From: Streptomyces cinnabarinus
GTDB lineage: Bacteria; Actinomycetota; Actinomycetes; Streptomycetales; Streptomycetaceae
Direction of reading: 5' to 3'
Length of the DNA: 64,000 nt
NCBI RefSeq assembly: GCF_027270315.1
Contig: NZ_CP114413.1
Span: 434,001-498,000, forward strand
Shown piece after piece: positions 1 to 9,685 of this stretch. The notes under the pieces are model-generated. The model did not search any database and was not told the DNA's origin. It worked only from the letters and a program-made list of their open reading frames with translations. A program made the translations under genes and the position numbers. Within the stretch, counting starts at the first letter, position 1, and each line of letters begins with the position of its first letter.

Positions 1-1
1 C

Positions 2-592
<591 letters not shown>

Positions 593-679
593 GGTCGCGG
601 GCCGGGAACCCTGTCGGCGCGGCGCGCGTTGTCCGGACACCTGCCACCGGAACGCGTACGACGACACCAGGACGGCCCG

Positions 680-1981
680 ATGAGCGAGTTGGTCCCCGGG
701 GGCAATCTGCCCCTCCCGGGCGGCGCCGTGGCCGTCCGGGTCCCCGGCCCCTTCGATGTGTCCGCACTGATCACGGACGACGGCGGCAAGGTCCGCGGCG
801 ACGCGGACTTCGTCTTCTACAACCAGCCGGCCGTCCCCGGCGCCCGCCTCCACGGCGACACGCTGACCGTGGATCCGGCGCGGCTGCGCACGGGCGCCAC
901 CCGCGTGACCGTCGTCGTCAGTCCCGCCGACCCCGGCACCGCCCTGGGCACCCTGCCCGCCCCGACGCTCCTTGTCACCGGCCCGGGCGGCCGCACCCTC
1001 GCCCGGTTCGCGCCGCCCCGTCCACGGCAGGAGAGGGTGCTGCTGCTCGCGGAGCTGTACCGGCGGGGCGGCGGCTGGAAACTCCGGGCGCTGGGCCAGG
1101 GGTACGCCGAGGGGCTGGCGGGGCTCGCCCGGGACTTCGGGGTGGACGTCACCGACGACGCGCCCACCACGGCCCCGGCCCAAGCCCCGCTCCCGCCCCC
1201 GGCCGACCCCGACGGCTTCGCGGACCTGGTGAACTCCGCTCGCGCGAGGGCCGGTTCGCCACCAGTCACCCTGGACGCCCGCCTCTGCTCCGCCGCCCGG
1301 GAACACGCCGGCGCCATGGCCGCGGCCGGGCGTCTGGGCGCGGAGGGCCGGGACGGCGTCTCCGTCCACCAGCGCGTCACGGCCGCCGGATTCGCGTATC
1401 TCACCATCGGGGAGCACCTGGTCTCCGGCCCGCGGACCCCCGCCGAGTTCATCGACTACTGCCTGCGCACCGACCGGGCCCGGCGCACCCTGCACGACCC
1501 GGTGTTCACCCACGCCGGACTGGCGTACGCTCCCGCGGCCCGCTCCGGCGACCTGTACTGGACGGCGCTGTGGGCCCGCCCCCTGACGGCCGGGGACCTG
1601 GCCCGGACCGCCGGGGACGTCGTCGACCTCACCAACCGCGAGCGCGTCCGGGCCGGTCTGCGCCCCCTGTCCGTGGACCCGGTGCTGACCACCGCGGCGC
1701 AGGCGCACAGCGCGGACATGGTCGCGCGGGCCTTCTACTCCCACACCTCGCCCGAGGGCACGCAGCCCTGGGACCGGGCGGCGGCGGCCGGCTCCCGGCA
1801 CCGCTCGATCGGCGAGAACATAGCCTGCGGCCAGCGCTCCCCCGCCGAGGTCGTGGAGGGCTGGATGAACAGCCCCGGCCACCGCGCCAACATCCTCAAG
1901 CGCGACTTCACCCACATCGGCATCGGCTTCGCGGGCGGCGGCCCGGCCGGCACGTACTGGACCCAGCTGTTCGGCGCCTGA
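680..1981 (+). CDS. TerD-like domain fused to two CAP (SCP/PR-1-like) domains
   Basis: A 433-residue protein. The ATG chosen here gives [12 protein letters not shown], which resembles how TerD-family proteins begin; an in-frame ATG 51 bases upstream would add 17 unsupported residues. Residues 1-155 look TerD-like (stress-response calcium-binding fold). A Pro-rich linker follows, then two CAP domains at about 180-300 and 310-433. The second CAP domain keeps the family signatures GEN (IGENIACGQ) and HRANIL. The first is degenerate (IGEHL, and no HRxNIL). I see no signal peptide or lipobox although most CAP proteins are secreted, so the product is predicted cytoplasmic or leaderless. Function unknown; the domain assignment is by motif. 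Confidence 0.75.
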   Translation: MSELVPGGNLPLPGGAVAVRVPGPFDVSALITDDGGKVRGDADFVFYNQPAVPGARLHGDTLTVDPARLRTGATRVTVVVSPADPGTALGTLPAPTLLVTGPGGRTLARFAPPRPRQERVLLLAELYRRGGGWKLRALGQGYAEGLAGLARDFGVDVTDDAPTTAPAQAPLPPPADPDGFADLVNSARARAGSPPVTLDARLCSAAREHAGAMAAAGRLGAEGRDGVSVHQRVTAAGFAYLTIGEHLVSGPRTPAEFIDYCLRTDRARRTLHDPVFTHAGLAYAPAARSGDLYWTALWARPLTAGDLARTAGDVVDLTNRERVRAGLRPLSVDPVLTTAAQAHSADMVARAFYSHTSPEGTQPWDRAAAAGSRHRSIGENIACGQRSPAEVVEGWMNSPGHRANILKRDFTHIGIGFAGGGPAGTYWTQLFGA

Positions 1982-2036
1982 CGGACCGTCCGACGCGATC
2001 TAGGCGGAAGGACATCGTCCGCGACACGATGCCGTT

Positions 2037-2714
2037 ATGAAGGGTGATCTGTTTTCCAGTGAGCACATGGTCCAGCCCGCTACCGCGCCGGGCATGACGG
2101 TCGAGAACGCCAAGTGCATCAGATACGCGGTGAGCGGCGAGATGCTGGCGCGTCAGGGCGCGATGATCGCCTATCGCGGCAGTCTCCAGTTCGAGCGCAA
2201 GGGCCAGGGCGTGGGCGGCCTGCTCAAGCGCGCGGTCACCGGGGAGGGGCTGCCGCTGATGGCGGTGCGCGGCCAGGGCGAGGCATGGTTCGCGCACGAG
2301 GCGCAGAACTGCTTCGTCGTCGAGCTCGACCCCGGCGACGAGTTCACCGTCAACGGCCGCAACGTGCTGTGCTTCGACGCCACGCTCTCGTACCGGATAG
2401 CGACCGTGAAGGGGGCGGGCATCACCGGCGGCGGGCTGTTCAACAGTGTGTTCACCGGGCAGGGCCGGCTGGGGCTGGTCTGCGAGGGCAGTCCGCTGGT
2501 GATCCCGGTGTCCGCGCAGTATCCGGTCTACGTCGACACCGACGCGGTGGTCGGCTGGAGCGCGGGCCTGGGGACCTCGCTGCACCGCTCGCAGTCCATC
2601 GGCTCGATGCTGCGCGGCGGCTCGGGTGAGGCCGTCCAGCTGATGCTGAGCGGCGAGGGCTATGTCGTCGTACGGCCGAGCGAGGCGACCCCGCAGAAGG
2701 CTCAGCAGCACTGA
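2037..2714 (+). CDS. AIM24 family protein
   Basis: A 225-residue protein with the repetitive beta-rich pattern of the AIM24/TIM24 family: GEMLARQGAMIAYRG near residue 40, GLLKRAVTGEGLPLM near 65, and GEAWFAHEAQNCFVVEL near 85. Bacterial members are predicted right-handed beta-helix proteins without known catalytic activity; in yeast the family name comes from a mitochondrial inner-membrane organisation factor. There is no signal peptide or membrane span. It stands alone, 56 bases after the TerD/CAP gene and followed by a hairpin. The molecular role in Streptomyces is not established. Confidence 0.85.
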   Translation: MKGDLFSSEHMVQPATAPGMTVENAKCIRYAVSGEMLARQGAMIAYRGSLQFERKGQGVGGLLKRAVTGEGLPLMAVRGQGEAWFAHEAQNCFVVELDPGDEFTVNGRNVLCFDATLSYRIATVKGAGITGGGLFNSVFTGQGRLGLVCEGSPLVIPVSAQYPVYVDTDAVVGWSAGLGTSLHRSQSIGSMLRGGSGEAVQLMLSGEGYVVVRPSEATPQKAQQH

Positions 2715-2718
2715 CGGT

Positions 2719-2743
2719 CCGTGAGGTGATCTGCGCCTCACGG
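2719..2743 (+). terminator. Hairpin terminator after the AIM24 gene
   Basis: A perfect 8-bp inverted repeat, CCGTGAGG and CCTCACGG, is separated by 9 bases and begins 5 bases after the stop codon. There is no U-tract, as is usual for Streptomyces hairpin terminators. Position and stem strength support termination. Confidence 0.6.
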
Positions 2744-2831
2744 GCAACCCTGTCGGCTCCGTCCACGTCTTGATCGACAACAGATGACACCGCCCTGGTC
2801 CCACGGGGGGCCAGGGCTGGTTTCCGATGCT

Positions 2832-2876
2832 CTATACACACCATGTATACGCGCTATGTATAGATGTGGTGTATAC
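2832..2876. promoter_or_regulatory. 45-bp near-perfect palindrome upstream of the TPR / prenyl synthase operon
   Basis: The segment from CTATACACACCATGTATAC to TATAGATGTGGTGTATAC is close to its own reverse complement, with long matched arms at both ends and mismatches only at a few inner positions and the centre. It is strikingly AT-rich for this DNA and contains repeated GTATAC/ATGTATA elements. It ends 16 bases before the TPR start codon and would overlap promoter or early transcript. It is most simply a double operator for a dimeric repressor; no regulator gene is adjacent. PadR- or GntR-type proteins are possible but unproven. Confidence 0.55.
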
Positions 2877-2892
2877 GGACCGAAAGGCATCC

Positions 2893-3927
2893 ATGTACGG
2901 CAAGGCATTCGCCCCGGAATACCAGGGCGCCCTGACCACCCTGTCCGTGAACTCCTCGCTCACCGACGTCCTGGCCGCCGGCACCGAGGAGTTGCGGGCC
3001 GCGGAGCGGACCGGACACCACGGTGAGGCGGCGCGCTCCGGGCTCGCCGTCGCCGAGGCGCACCGGCGGCTCGGGCAGGTCGGGGAGGCGGACCGGGCGT
3101 GGAAGGCGAGCTACCGCGCCGCCCGCGCGGCCGGGGACACCGCGGCGATGGCGTGGGCGCTGTGGAGCGGCGGCACCCTGGCCCGGCAGCGCGGTGAGTT
3201 CCCGCTCGCCCGGCGCCTCCTCCAGCTCGCCGCCGACCTCGGTGAGCGCGGCGGGGACGTCGTCGTCCGCGGCTACTCGCTCGCCGGACTCGCCGAGACC
3301 GGCCGCATCCAGGGCGACTACGCGGCGGTGGCCCGGCTGCACGAGCAGCTGCTGGCCGAGGCCCGGCGGCGCGGCGAGGCGCGGCACACGGTGTGGGCGC
3401 TGGAGGGCATCGCGCAGATCCACCGCAACACCGGCTCCTACGACACCGCGTTCGCGCTGTTCGAGGAGGCGGCCGAGATCGCCGCGCGCGCCGAGGACCG
3501 GCGCGGGCACGCCTGGGCGCTGCGCGGGCTCGCCGACATCGTCTCGGTGCGCGACGGGGACACCGAGCGCGCCCTGGAGCTGCTGTCCGAGGCGGAGACG
3601 ACCTGCCGGGCGATGAAGCTCTCCAGCGCGCTCGCCTACAACCACAAGATGCGCGGCAACGTCCTGTACCGCGCGGGGCGTTATGCCGAGGCCCGGGACC
3701 TGTACGAACAGGCGCTCGCCGAGTTCCGCGCCATGAGCGAGCCGCGCGGCGAGGCGCTGTCCCGGCTGGGGCTGGCCAAGTCCCGGGCCCGGCTGGGCCG
3801 GGACCGCGCCGAGACGGCGGCCGAACTGGCGGAGCTGGCCCGCACCCTGGACCGCATCGGCCTGCGGCACGCCCGGGAGATGGTGGCCCGCGCACAGCAG
3901 GAGCTCGGCACGGAGGTCGTACGGTGA
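2893..3927 (+). CDS. Tetratricopeptide-repeat protein
   Basis: A 344-residue, all-helical Ala/Arg/Glu-rich protein. From about residue 35 to the end it is made of TPR units with the usual small and aromatic pattern (for example AMAWALWSGGTLARQRGEF, AYNHKMRGNVLYRAGRYAEA). The ATG used here follows a GAAAGG ribosome site at 5-base spacing; a longer in-frame extension would run through the upstream palindrome and is rejected. The gene overlaps the next by 4 bases (GTGA), so the two are translationally coupled. TPR proteins are scaffolds; the coupling suggests that it binds or regulates the downstream prenyl synthase, which is inference. Confidence 0.8.
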   Translation: MYGKAFAPEYQGALTTLSVNSSLTDVLAAGTEELRAAERTGHHGEAARSGLAVAEAHRRLGQVGEADRAWKASYRAARAAGDTAAMAWALWSGGTLARQRGEFPLARRLLQLAADLGERGGDVVVRGYSLAGLAETGRIQGDYAAVARLHEQLLAEARRRGEARHTVWALEGIAQIHRNTGSYDTAFALFEEAAEIAARAEDRRGHAWALRGLADIVSVRDGDTERALELLSEAETTCRAMKLSSALAYNHKMRGNVLYRAGRYAEARDLYEQALAEFRAMSEPRGEALSRLGLAKSRARLGRDRAETAAELAELARTLDRIGLRHAREMVARAQQELGTEVVR

Positions 3928-4952
3928 CGGCGGCACCCTCGACCGCGCCGCCGAGCGCCGTCCGAGTACTGGACCGCTGCCGGGAGTTGGTCCGCCCGGA
4001 GCTGGAACGGGCCGTGGCGCGGCTGCATCCCTGGGTGGGAGAGATGGCCGCGTACACCTTCGGCTGGTGCGAGGTGGGCGGGACCCCGGCCACCGCCTCC
4101 GGCGGCAAGGGCGTACGGCAGGCGCTGGCCGTGCTCGGCGCCGAGGCGGTCGGCGGCCCCGCCCACGCCGGGCCGACCGCCGCCGTCGCCGTGGAACTCG
4201 TGCACGCCTTCTCCCTGTTGCACGACGACATCATGGACGGCGACGTGTCCCGCCGCGGCCGCCCCACGGTCTGGCGGGCCTACGGCACCGGCCCGGCCGT
4301 GCTCGCGGGCGATGCCCTGTTCGCGCTGGCCGTCGAGACGCTCGCCGAGGCCCCGGCGGGCGCGGGCGGCGCCGTACGGCTGCTGTCGGCGGCGCTCGCC
4401 GATCTGGTGCGCGGGCAGGCGGACGATCTGCTGTTCGCGACCCGGCCCTGGACAGGGCCCGAGCGGGTGCGGCCCGAGGAGTACCGGACGATGGCCGAGC
4501 ACAAGACGGGCGCGTTGCTGGGCTGTGCCGCCGCGTTGGGCGCCGCGCTCGGCGGGGCGCCGCCCGCGACGGTCGCCGCGCTGGACCGGGCCGGGCGGGA
4601 TCTCGGGATCGCGTTCCAGATCGTCGACGACGTGCTCGGCATCTGGGGCGATCCCGCCGTCACCGGCAAGCCCGTGCACAGCGATCTGCGCACCCGCAAG
4701 AAGACCCTCCCGGTGCTGGTCGCGCTGGACACACCGGTGGCCCGGCAGGTGGCGGGGCTGCTGGAATCGGGCGAGCGGCCGGACACCGCGGCCGCGCTGA
4801 TCGAGCGGGCGGGCGGCCGGGCGGCGGCCCTGCGCGAGGCACGGCGCCGGATCGCCGTCGCCGAGGCCGCCCTGGCCGCCGTACCTCTTCAGGCAGGGGC
4901 GGGTGGGGAGTTGCGGGCGCTGGTGGACTTCCTGGTGCGCAGAGAACTCTGA
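3924..4952 (+). CDS. Polyprenyl (isoprenyl) diphosphate synthase
   Basis: A 342-residue trans-isoprenyl diphosphate synthase. The first Asp-rich motif is LLHDDIMDGD, followed by the R-R pair region (SRRGRPTVW). The second Asp motif is FQIVDDVLGIWGD, and the allylic-substrate Lys lies in HKTGALLG. These residues coordinate Mg2+ and diphosphate and elongate DMAPP with IPP. The GTG start overlaps the TPR stop codon. Length fits C10-C20 synthases, but chain length cannot be read safely from sequence. No cyclase is adjacent; the nearest terpene cyclase (2-MIB type, which uses methylated geranyl diphosphate) is about 13 kb downstream, so it may or may not supply that pathway. Confidence 0.85.
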   Translation: MTAAPSTAPPSAVRVLDRCRELVRPELERAVARLHPWVGEMAAYTFGWCEVGGTPATASGGKGVRQALAVLGAEAVGGPAHAGPTAAVAVELVHAFSLLHDDIMDGDVSRRGRPTVWRAYGTGPAVLAGDALFALAVETLAEAPAGAGGAVRLLSAALADLVRGQADDLLFATRPWTGPERVRPEEYRTMAEHKTGALLGCAAALGAALGGAPPATVAALDRAGRDLGIAFQIVDDVLGIWGDPAVTGKPVHSDLRTRKKTLPVLVALDTPVARQVAGLLESGERPDTAAALIERAGGRAAALREARRRIAVAEAALAAVPLQAGAGGELRALVDFLVRREL

Positions 4953-5084
4953 GACGGGCGTTCGACTCATCGGATGAACAAACGGGAATCGGCGTATCTC
5001 GCTCGGCGAATCCTTGAACACACCCCGTCACACCCGCCGTACCTGTGGGAAAGGTGAGAGCCAGGGGTTCAGCGAGGGATGACC

Positions 5085-6608
5085 ATGGTCAAGGCGCACG
5101 TCTCCACACCCGTGTTGGTCGCCGGCAGATACCGGCTCGTCGAGGTGGTCCACCAGGAGACCAATCGCGTCTGCTGGTACGCCGAGGACGGCCAGGCGCA
5201 GCGGCCCTGTCTGGTCACCCAGATCGGGCTGCCGGACGACGCGGGCGGGGAGGAGGCCCGCCGGGTCACCGCGCGGGTGCTGCGCACCTCGGAGCGGATG
5301 TCGCTGGTGATGGCCGGGCGGGTCGCCGAAGTCGTCGACGCCGTCGCGGACTCGGGCACGCTGTGGCTGGTGAACCGGTGGATCGACGGGCAGCCGCTGG
5401 GCGAACTCCTCTCCCAGCAGGGCACGTTGAACTACGTGCGGGCGGCGCGCATCGGCCTGGAGGTGCTCGATGTGCTGGAGGCGGCGCACGGGCAGGGCAT
5501 CACACACGGCGAACTCAGCCCCTCCCAGGTGTTCGTGCGGGACCAGGGGCCGGTCGTGGTCTCCGGCTTCGGGCTGGCCGGCGCCACTCTGGCGCCCCGG
5601 CTGGCCGCCCCTGCCTACGCCTCTCCGGAGCAGGCCCGCGACGAGCGGATCGGCCCCGCCACCGACCTGTGGGCGCTCGGCGCCCTGCTCTACACGATGG
5701 TGGAGGGACGCCCGCCGTTCCGGGACCGGGGACGCCCGGAGGCCACGCTCAAGGGGGTGGACCGGCTGCCGCTGCGCACCCCGGTGCGCGCCGGTCCGCT
5801 CACCCAGGCCGTGCAGGGGCTGCTGCGCAAGGACCCCGTGGAACGGCTGCCCCGGCCGGTGGTCCGCGAGGCCCTCCTGCGCGTCCTCGACGAGGAGACC
5901 GCGGCGGCGATGCCGAGCCCCCGGCTGCGCGGCAGGTACGCGAACTGTTCGAGCTGGAGCAAACGGACCATGGTCGCCGGGACGGCGCTGGCCGTCGTCA
6001 CCGTCGCGGTCGCCGTGCTCGCGGTGACCGACCAGTGGCCGGGCGGCTCCGACTCCCCCACCGCGGGCACACCGCCCCGACCGGCCCCGTCGGCCACCGC
6101 CTCCTCCGCCCCCAGTCCATCGGACCCGGTCGACCCCACCCCGACCGAGTCCCCCTACCGCCGCTACGCGGCACCCGAGGGCTACTCCGTCTCGCTCCCG
6201 GAAGGCTGGCGGCCGTTGAGCACCGACCGGGTCTCGGACCTGGCGTACCGCGTCGTACTCGGCGCCGACGGAGACGCGCGGACGCTGACCGTCACCTACA
6301 GCGAGCGGGTGGGGCCCGACCCGGTCGATGTGTGGCGCGAGGTGGAGCCCGGTCTGAAGCAGGACGGCGGCTACAAGCGGATCGGCGAGATCCGGCCGAC
6401 GACCTACCGCGGCCAGGAGGCCGCCGAGATGGAGTGGCTCATGAACGCCGACGGCACCCGGGTGCGCACGCTCGGCCGGGGTTTCCTCATCGGCGACAAC
6501 CGGGGCTACTCGCTGCGCTGGACGGCGCCCGCGGCCGACTGGAACGACGCCGCCAACCGCGAGGCCCTGGCCACCGCCCTGCGCACCTTCCGGGAACCGT
6601 CAGACTGA
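5085..6608 (+). CDS. Membrane pseudokinase with extracytoplasmic C-terminal domain
   Basis: A 507-residue protein with an N-terminal protein-kinase fold (residues 10-275), one transmembrane helix near 297-320, a Pro/Ser/Thr linker and a C-terminal 130-residue domain predicted outside the membrane. Catalytic motifs are lost. The HRD loop reads HGELSPSQVF, the DFG motif reads SGFGLAG, and no Gly-loop or VAIK lysine is evident. APE-like (ASPEQA) and helix-F (DLWALGALLY) elements remain, so the fold is kept but phosphotransfer is unlikely. The start was chosen at the second ATG because GAGGG lies 6 bases before it; an ATG 6 bases upstream is possible. It probably acts as a binding or scaffold module. 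Confidence 0.75.
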   Translation: MVKAHVSTPVLVAGRYRLVEVVHQETNRVCWYAEDGQAQRPCLVTQIGLPDDAGGEEARRVTARVLRTSERMSLVMAGRVAEVVDAVADSGTLWLVNRWIDGQPLGELLSQQGTLNYVRAARIGLEVLDVLEAAHGQGITHGELSPSQVFVRDQGPVVVSGFGLAGATLAPRLAAPAYASPEQARDERIGPATDLWALGALLYTMVEGRPPFRDRGRPEATLKGVDRLPLRTPVRAGPLTQAVQGLLRKDPVERLPRPVVREALLRVLDEETAAAMPSPRLRGRYANCSSWSKRTMVAGTALAVVTVAVAVLAVTDQWPGGSDSPTAGTPPRPAPSATASSAPSPSDPVDPTPTESPYRRYAAPEGYSVSLPEGWRPLSTDRVSDLAYRVVLGADGDARTLTVTYSERVGPDPVDVWREVEPGLKQDGGYKRIGEIRPTTYRGQEAAEMEWLMNADGTRVRTLGRGFLIGDNRGYSLRWTAPAADWNDAANREALATALRTFREPSD

Positions 6609-8000
6609 CCGCCGGGGCGCACCCATCGCGCGCAGCGGCCGCGGGCGCAGGGGCTCGGTGCGCCAGCGTGCCGTACAGGTGTGCTCCGACAATGAGCAGG
6701 TCACCGCGAGACGGTGGGGCGTCTCCAGGAAGAGCACCTCCGCCTCCACCGTGTCGGCGTCGGTCCAGCCGCCGCTGACCGCGGTGGGGACCGGTTCCTC
6801 GGCGATGCTCCAGCGGCCCGGGTCGAGCCGCAGTTCGAGCCGCTGGCCGTCCTCGAAGAGGGCCAGCACCGGGCCTTCCGGATCCGCGCTGACCTCCGCG
6901 GAGATCCCGTCGGAGCCGAAGGAGACGGTCGCCCACCCCTCGGGTGCGGCCTTGCCGACCGCCGGGGGCAGCGCGAGCCCCGCCAGCCGCTCGGCGAGGG
7001 CCGCGTCCGCCCGCTCGCGGCTCGTCAGCGGGGCCGGACCGCAGGCGGGCAGCAGGTGTGTCCAGATCAGGTCCAGCAGCTTCTGCATCCCCACGGTCGC
7101 CGAGGTCATGGCGATCACCGCGTCCTGCTCGGGCAGCACCAGGCAGTACTGCCCGTACGCGCCGTCCCCGCGGTAGCCGTGCCGGGACATCCAGAACTGA
7201 AGGCCGTAGCCCTGCCGCCAGTCCGCGCCGCTCATCGGTCCGCCGGCGTTCGCCGTGTGGCAGCGGGTGGCCTCGGCCACCCAGGACTCCGGGAGCACCC
7301 GCCGTCCCTCCCACAGCCCACCGTTCAGATGGAGCTGCCCCAGCCGGGCGACGGCGTCCGTGCTGGCGTGCAGCCCGCTGAAGCCCAGCTCCCGGCCCGT
7401 CCGGTCCCGCTGCCACGCCACCTCGCCGATGCCGAGCGGGTCGAGCAGCCGGGGGCGCAGATAGTCGGTGAGGAACTGGCCGGAGACGCGCTGGACGATC
7501 GCGGAGAGCGTGAAGGTGGCGGGCTGGTTGTAAGCGAACACCGTGCCCGGGTCGCGCTCGGGCGGCAGCAGCAGGAACCCGCGCACCAGATCGTCGGGGT
7601 CCAGCGCATGGGCCCGGTCCAGGGTGTCGGTCTCGTGGCCGCTCGCCATCGACGCCACGTGCCGTACGAGCATCGCGCGGCTGCGCGGGTCGGTGATGTC
7701 GGCGTCGAACTCCGGGAAGCAGGAGAGCACCGGATCGTCGAGCCGCACCAGCCCCTCGGCGACCGCGAGCCCCAGCGCGGCGGAGGTGAAGCTCTTACTG
7801 AGGGAGTACAGCAACTGCGGCCGCCCGGCGGTGTACGGCGCCCACCAGCCGGACGCCACCAGCCTGCCGTGCCGCAGGATCATCAGGCTGTGCGGCTCGA
7901 TGTCGGGGTCGGCCTCCACGGCGTCGAGGAAGGACTGCACTCCGGACGCGTCGACGCCCTGGGAGGCGGGGGTGCTGGAAGGCAGCGCGCGAGTCGTCAT
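6600..8000 (-). CDS. Serine hydrolase (class C beta-lactamase-like / esterase)
   Basis: A 466-residue protein with the class C pattern: nucleophile motif SxxK in YSLSKSFTSAALG, Tyr motif YNQPATF, and a late HGYRGDGAYGQ segment where the third active-site box is expected. It resembles the 6-aminohexanoate-dimer hydrolase / esterase branch more than true beta-lactamases. No signal peptide follows the chosen ATG (MTTRALPSS), so it appears cytoplasmic. An in-frame GTG/ATG extension of 49 residues upstream is not protein-like. Its 3' end overlaps the convergent pseudokinase gene by 9 bases. Substrate unknown. Confidence 0.8.
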   Translation of the reverse strand: MTTRALPSSTPASQGVDASGVQSFLDAVEADPDIEPHSLMILRHGRLVASGWWAPYTAGRPQLLYSLSKSFTSAALGLAVAEGLVRLDDPVLSCFPEFDADITDPRSRAMLVRHVASMASGHETDTLDRAHALDPDDLVRGFLLLPPERDPGTVFAYNQPATFTLSAIVQRVSGQFLTDYLRPRLLDPLGIGEVAWQRDRTGRELGFSGLHASTDAVARLGQLHLNGGLWEGRRVLPESWVAEATRCHTANAGGPMSGADWRQGYGLQFWMSRHGYRGDGAYGQYCLVLPEQDAVIAMTSATVGMQKLLDLIWTHLLPACGPAPLTSRERADAALAERLAGLALPPAVGKAAPEGWATVSFGSDGISAEVSADPEGPVLALFEDGQRLELRLDPGRWSIAEEPVPTAVSGGWTDADTVEAEVLFLETPHRLAVTCSLSEHTCTARWRTEPLRPRPLRAMGAPRRSV

Positions 8001-8149
8001 GACGGCATCCCTACCCAGTCCGGCAAACCGTCCCGTGATGACTGGGCCGCCTTCGGATGACACACCCCGGGCCGTCAAACCATCGCATGCAGGCGCATAT
8101 AGGCTGCCGGTCTGCCCATGTGCGGTTCCCAGCCTCAGGAGAGTCATCC

Positions 8150-9175
8150 GTGACCCTAGCGTTCGCCCCGTCCGAGACGTCCCCCGCTCCGCTGTCCGAC
8201 CTCGTCGCGCGGGACGCGCGTGAGTTCGGTGTGTACGCCCGCACCGGCGGCTGGGCCTTCGGCCTGATGGTGGCCCGCAGCGTGCGGCCCGGAGGCCAGG
8301 GCGCCGACGAGACGCCGAAGGTGTCCGCGAAGGAGTTCGCCGAGCTGGCCGGCTGCTCCCCGGAGCGCGTCATGCGCTACTACAAGGCCTGGGACCGGGC
8401 CGCCGACGACGGTCTGGTCCCGCAGTTCGAGGCGCTCCAGCCGGGCGCCGAGGTGGAGCTGCCGGACGCCGACGTGTGGCTGAGCTACTACGTGTCCCGC
8501 AACAGCGCCACCTCCGAGCGCGGCACCGCCATCGCCGAGGCCGCCGAGGCCGAGGGCATCCGGCCGACGAAGGCGCTGGAGGTCGCGGAGAACCCCACCG
8601 CGCTGCGCGCCGCGATCCTCGCCGACCCCTCCACCGCCCGCGCGGCCCGCAGCGCGCTGCTCGACCGGATCAAGGAGGACCCCGGGCTCCAGGCCGAGCT
8701 GGCCCGGGACGTGGTACGCACCGACGATCTGAAGAAGGCCGTCGCCAGCGAGAGCCGGGCCGCCGACCGGATCGGCTACGTCCGTCAGATCGCCGAGTCC
8801 GGCCAGGTCAGGACGCCCGCCGGACAGACCATCGACGCGCCCGCCGACCTGCGTCAGGAGGCCGAGCGGCATCTGTCGCTGATCGAGGAGCTGGAGGACG
8901 ACGAGGACACCGGCGAGTGGGCCACCGAGGCCTACGACACCCTGAAGAACCTCGTCGTCGAGACCGTGGAGGCCGACCCCGAACTCCGCGTCCAGGAGCG
9001 GCGGACGAAGTTCTACAGCAGCCTCCAGCGGGCGACGAAGGTCTTCGAGGAGCTCACCTTCGACGATGTGCAGGAATTCGCCGAGGACGACATGGTGCAG
9101 CAGCTGGAGGACCTCCAGCAGGCCATCGCCTCGTGCATCGCCGCGCTGCGGGGCGGTCAGTCCCGCGAGGTGTAG
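8150..9175 (+). CDS. Conserved actinobacterial protein with possible N-terminal helix-turn-helix, function unknown
   Basis: A 341-residue acidic, helical protein. The GTG start has AGGAGA 7 bases upstream; longer in-frame starts lack such a site. Residues 55-80 (SAKEFAELAGCSPERVMRYY) look like a helix-turn-helix. The middle part is Ala/Arg/Glu-rich helix and the C-terminal part is strongly acidic (LEDDEDTG, FDDVQEF). There are no membrane segments. I do not recognise the family; the layout recalls DNA-binding proteins of the ParB/KorB type only superficially. The gene is divergent from the preceding serine hydrolase across a 149-base gap and convergent with the next gene, overlapping it by 19 bases. 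Confidence 0.6.
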   Translation: MTLAFAPSETSPAPLSDLVARDAREFGVYARTGGWAFGLMVARSVRPGGQGADETPKVSAKEFAELAGCSPERVMRYYKAWDRAADDGLVPQFEALQPGAEVELPDADVWLSYYVSRNSATSERGTAIAEAAEAEGIRPTKALEVAENPTALRAAILADPSTARAARSALLDRIKEDPGLQAELARDVVRTDDLKKAVASESRAADRIGYVRQIAESGQVRTPAGQTIDAPADLRQEAERHLSLIEELEDDEDTGEWATEAYDTLKNLVVETVEADPELRVQERRTKFYSSLQRATKVFEELTFDDVQEFAEDDMVQQLEDLQQAIASCIAALRGGQSREV

Positions 9176-9648
9176 CGGCGCCGGGCCCACGCGGGCAGCA
9201 GGAACCAGCAGAGCAGGTACCACGCCACGACCCCGGTGACCAGCCAGGGCACCGGGCCGTCGTCCATGGCGACCCGCAGGATCAGCAGCAGCGAGGCCGT
9301 CATGGTGGCCAGCAGCAACAACAGGCCGACGAGGGTCAGCCGGGACGCCCATTGGACGGCGCGCGGTTTGATGCGCCTGCCGGACACCAGGCGGTGCAGG
9401 GAGACGGGTCCGATCAGGGCGCCGGTGGCGGCGGCGCCCAGGATCACGGTCACGATGTAGATGTTCTTCTCGGTGCTGCCGAGGTCGTCGTACTTCGGGG
9501 TGAAGACGACGGTGAGCAGGAAGCCGAACAGGATCTGCACGCCCATCTGGGTCACCCGGACCTCTTGGATGAGCTCCGACCACATCCGGTCGGCGCGCTC
9601 TTCCTCGGTCTCGTCACGGCCCGAGCTTCTCTGCGTTGCCTGCGCCAT
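9157..9648 (-). CDS. DUF6328 family membrane protein
   Basis: A 163-residue protein with about four transmembrane helices (roughly residues 35-55, 65-90, 105-130 and 135-155). The cytoplasmic N-terminus carries RMWSELIQEVRVTQMGVQI, the conserved opening of this family as I remember it. The start at MAQATQRS was preferred to an upstream in-frame start that adds 11 residues. The short N-terminal arm is acidic and Arg-rich. Function is unknown; small size and simple topology argue against a transporter. Monocistronic, with its 3' end overlapping the convergent gene by 19 bases. Confidence 0.7.
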   Translation of the reverse strand: MAQATQRSSGRDETEEERADRMWSELIQEVRVTQMGVQILFGFLLTVVFTPKYDDLGSTEKNIYIVTVILGAAATGALIGPVSLHRLVSGRRIKPRAVQWASRLTLVGLLLLLATMTASLLLILRVAMDDGPVPWLVTGVVAWYLLCWFLLPAWARRRYTSRD

Positions 9649-9685
9649 GCCGTCCGGGTGACCCCGGCGTTGATCGTTCAAACGG

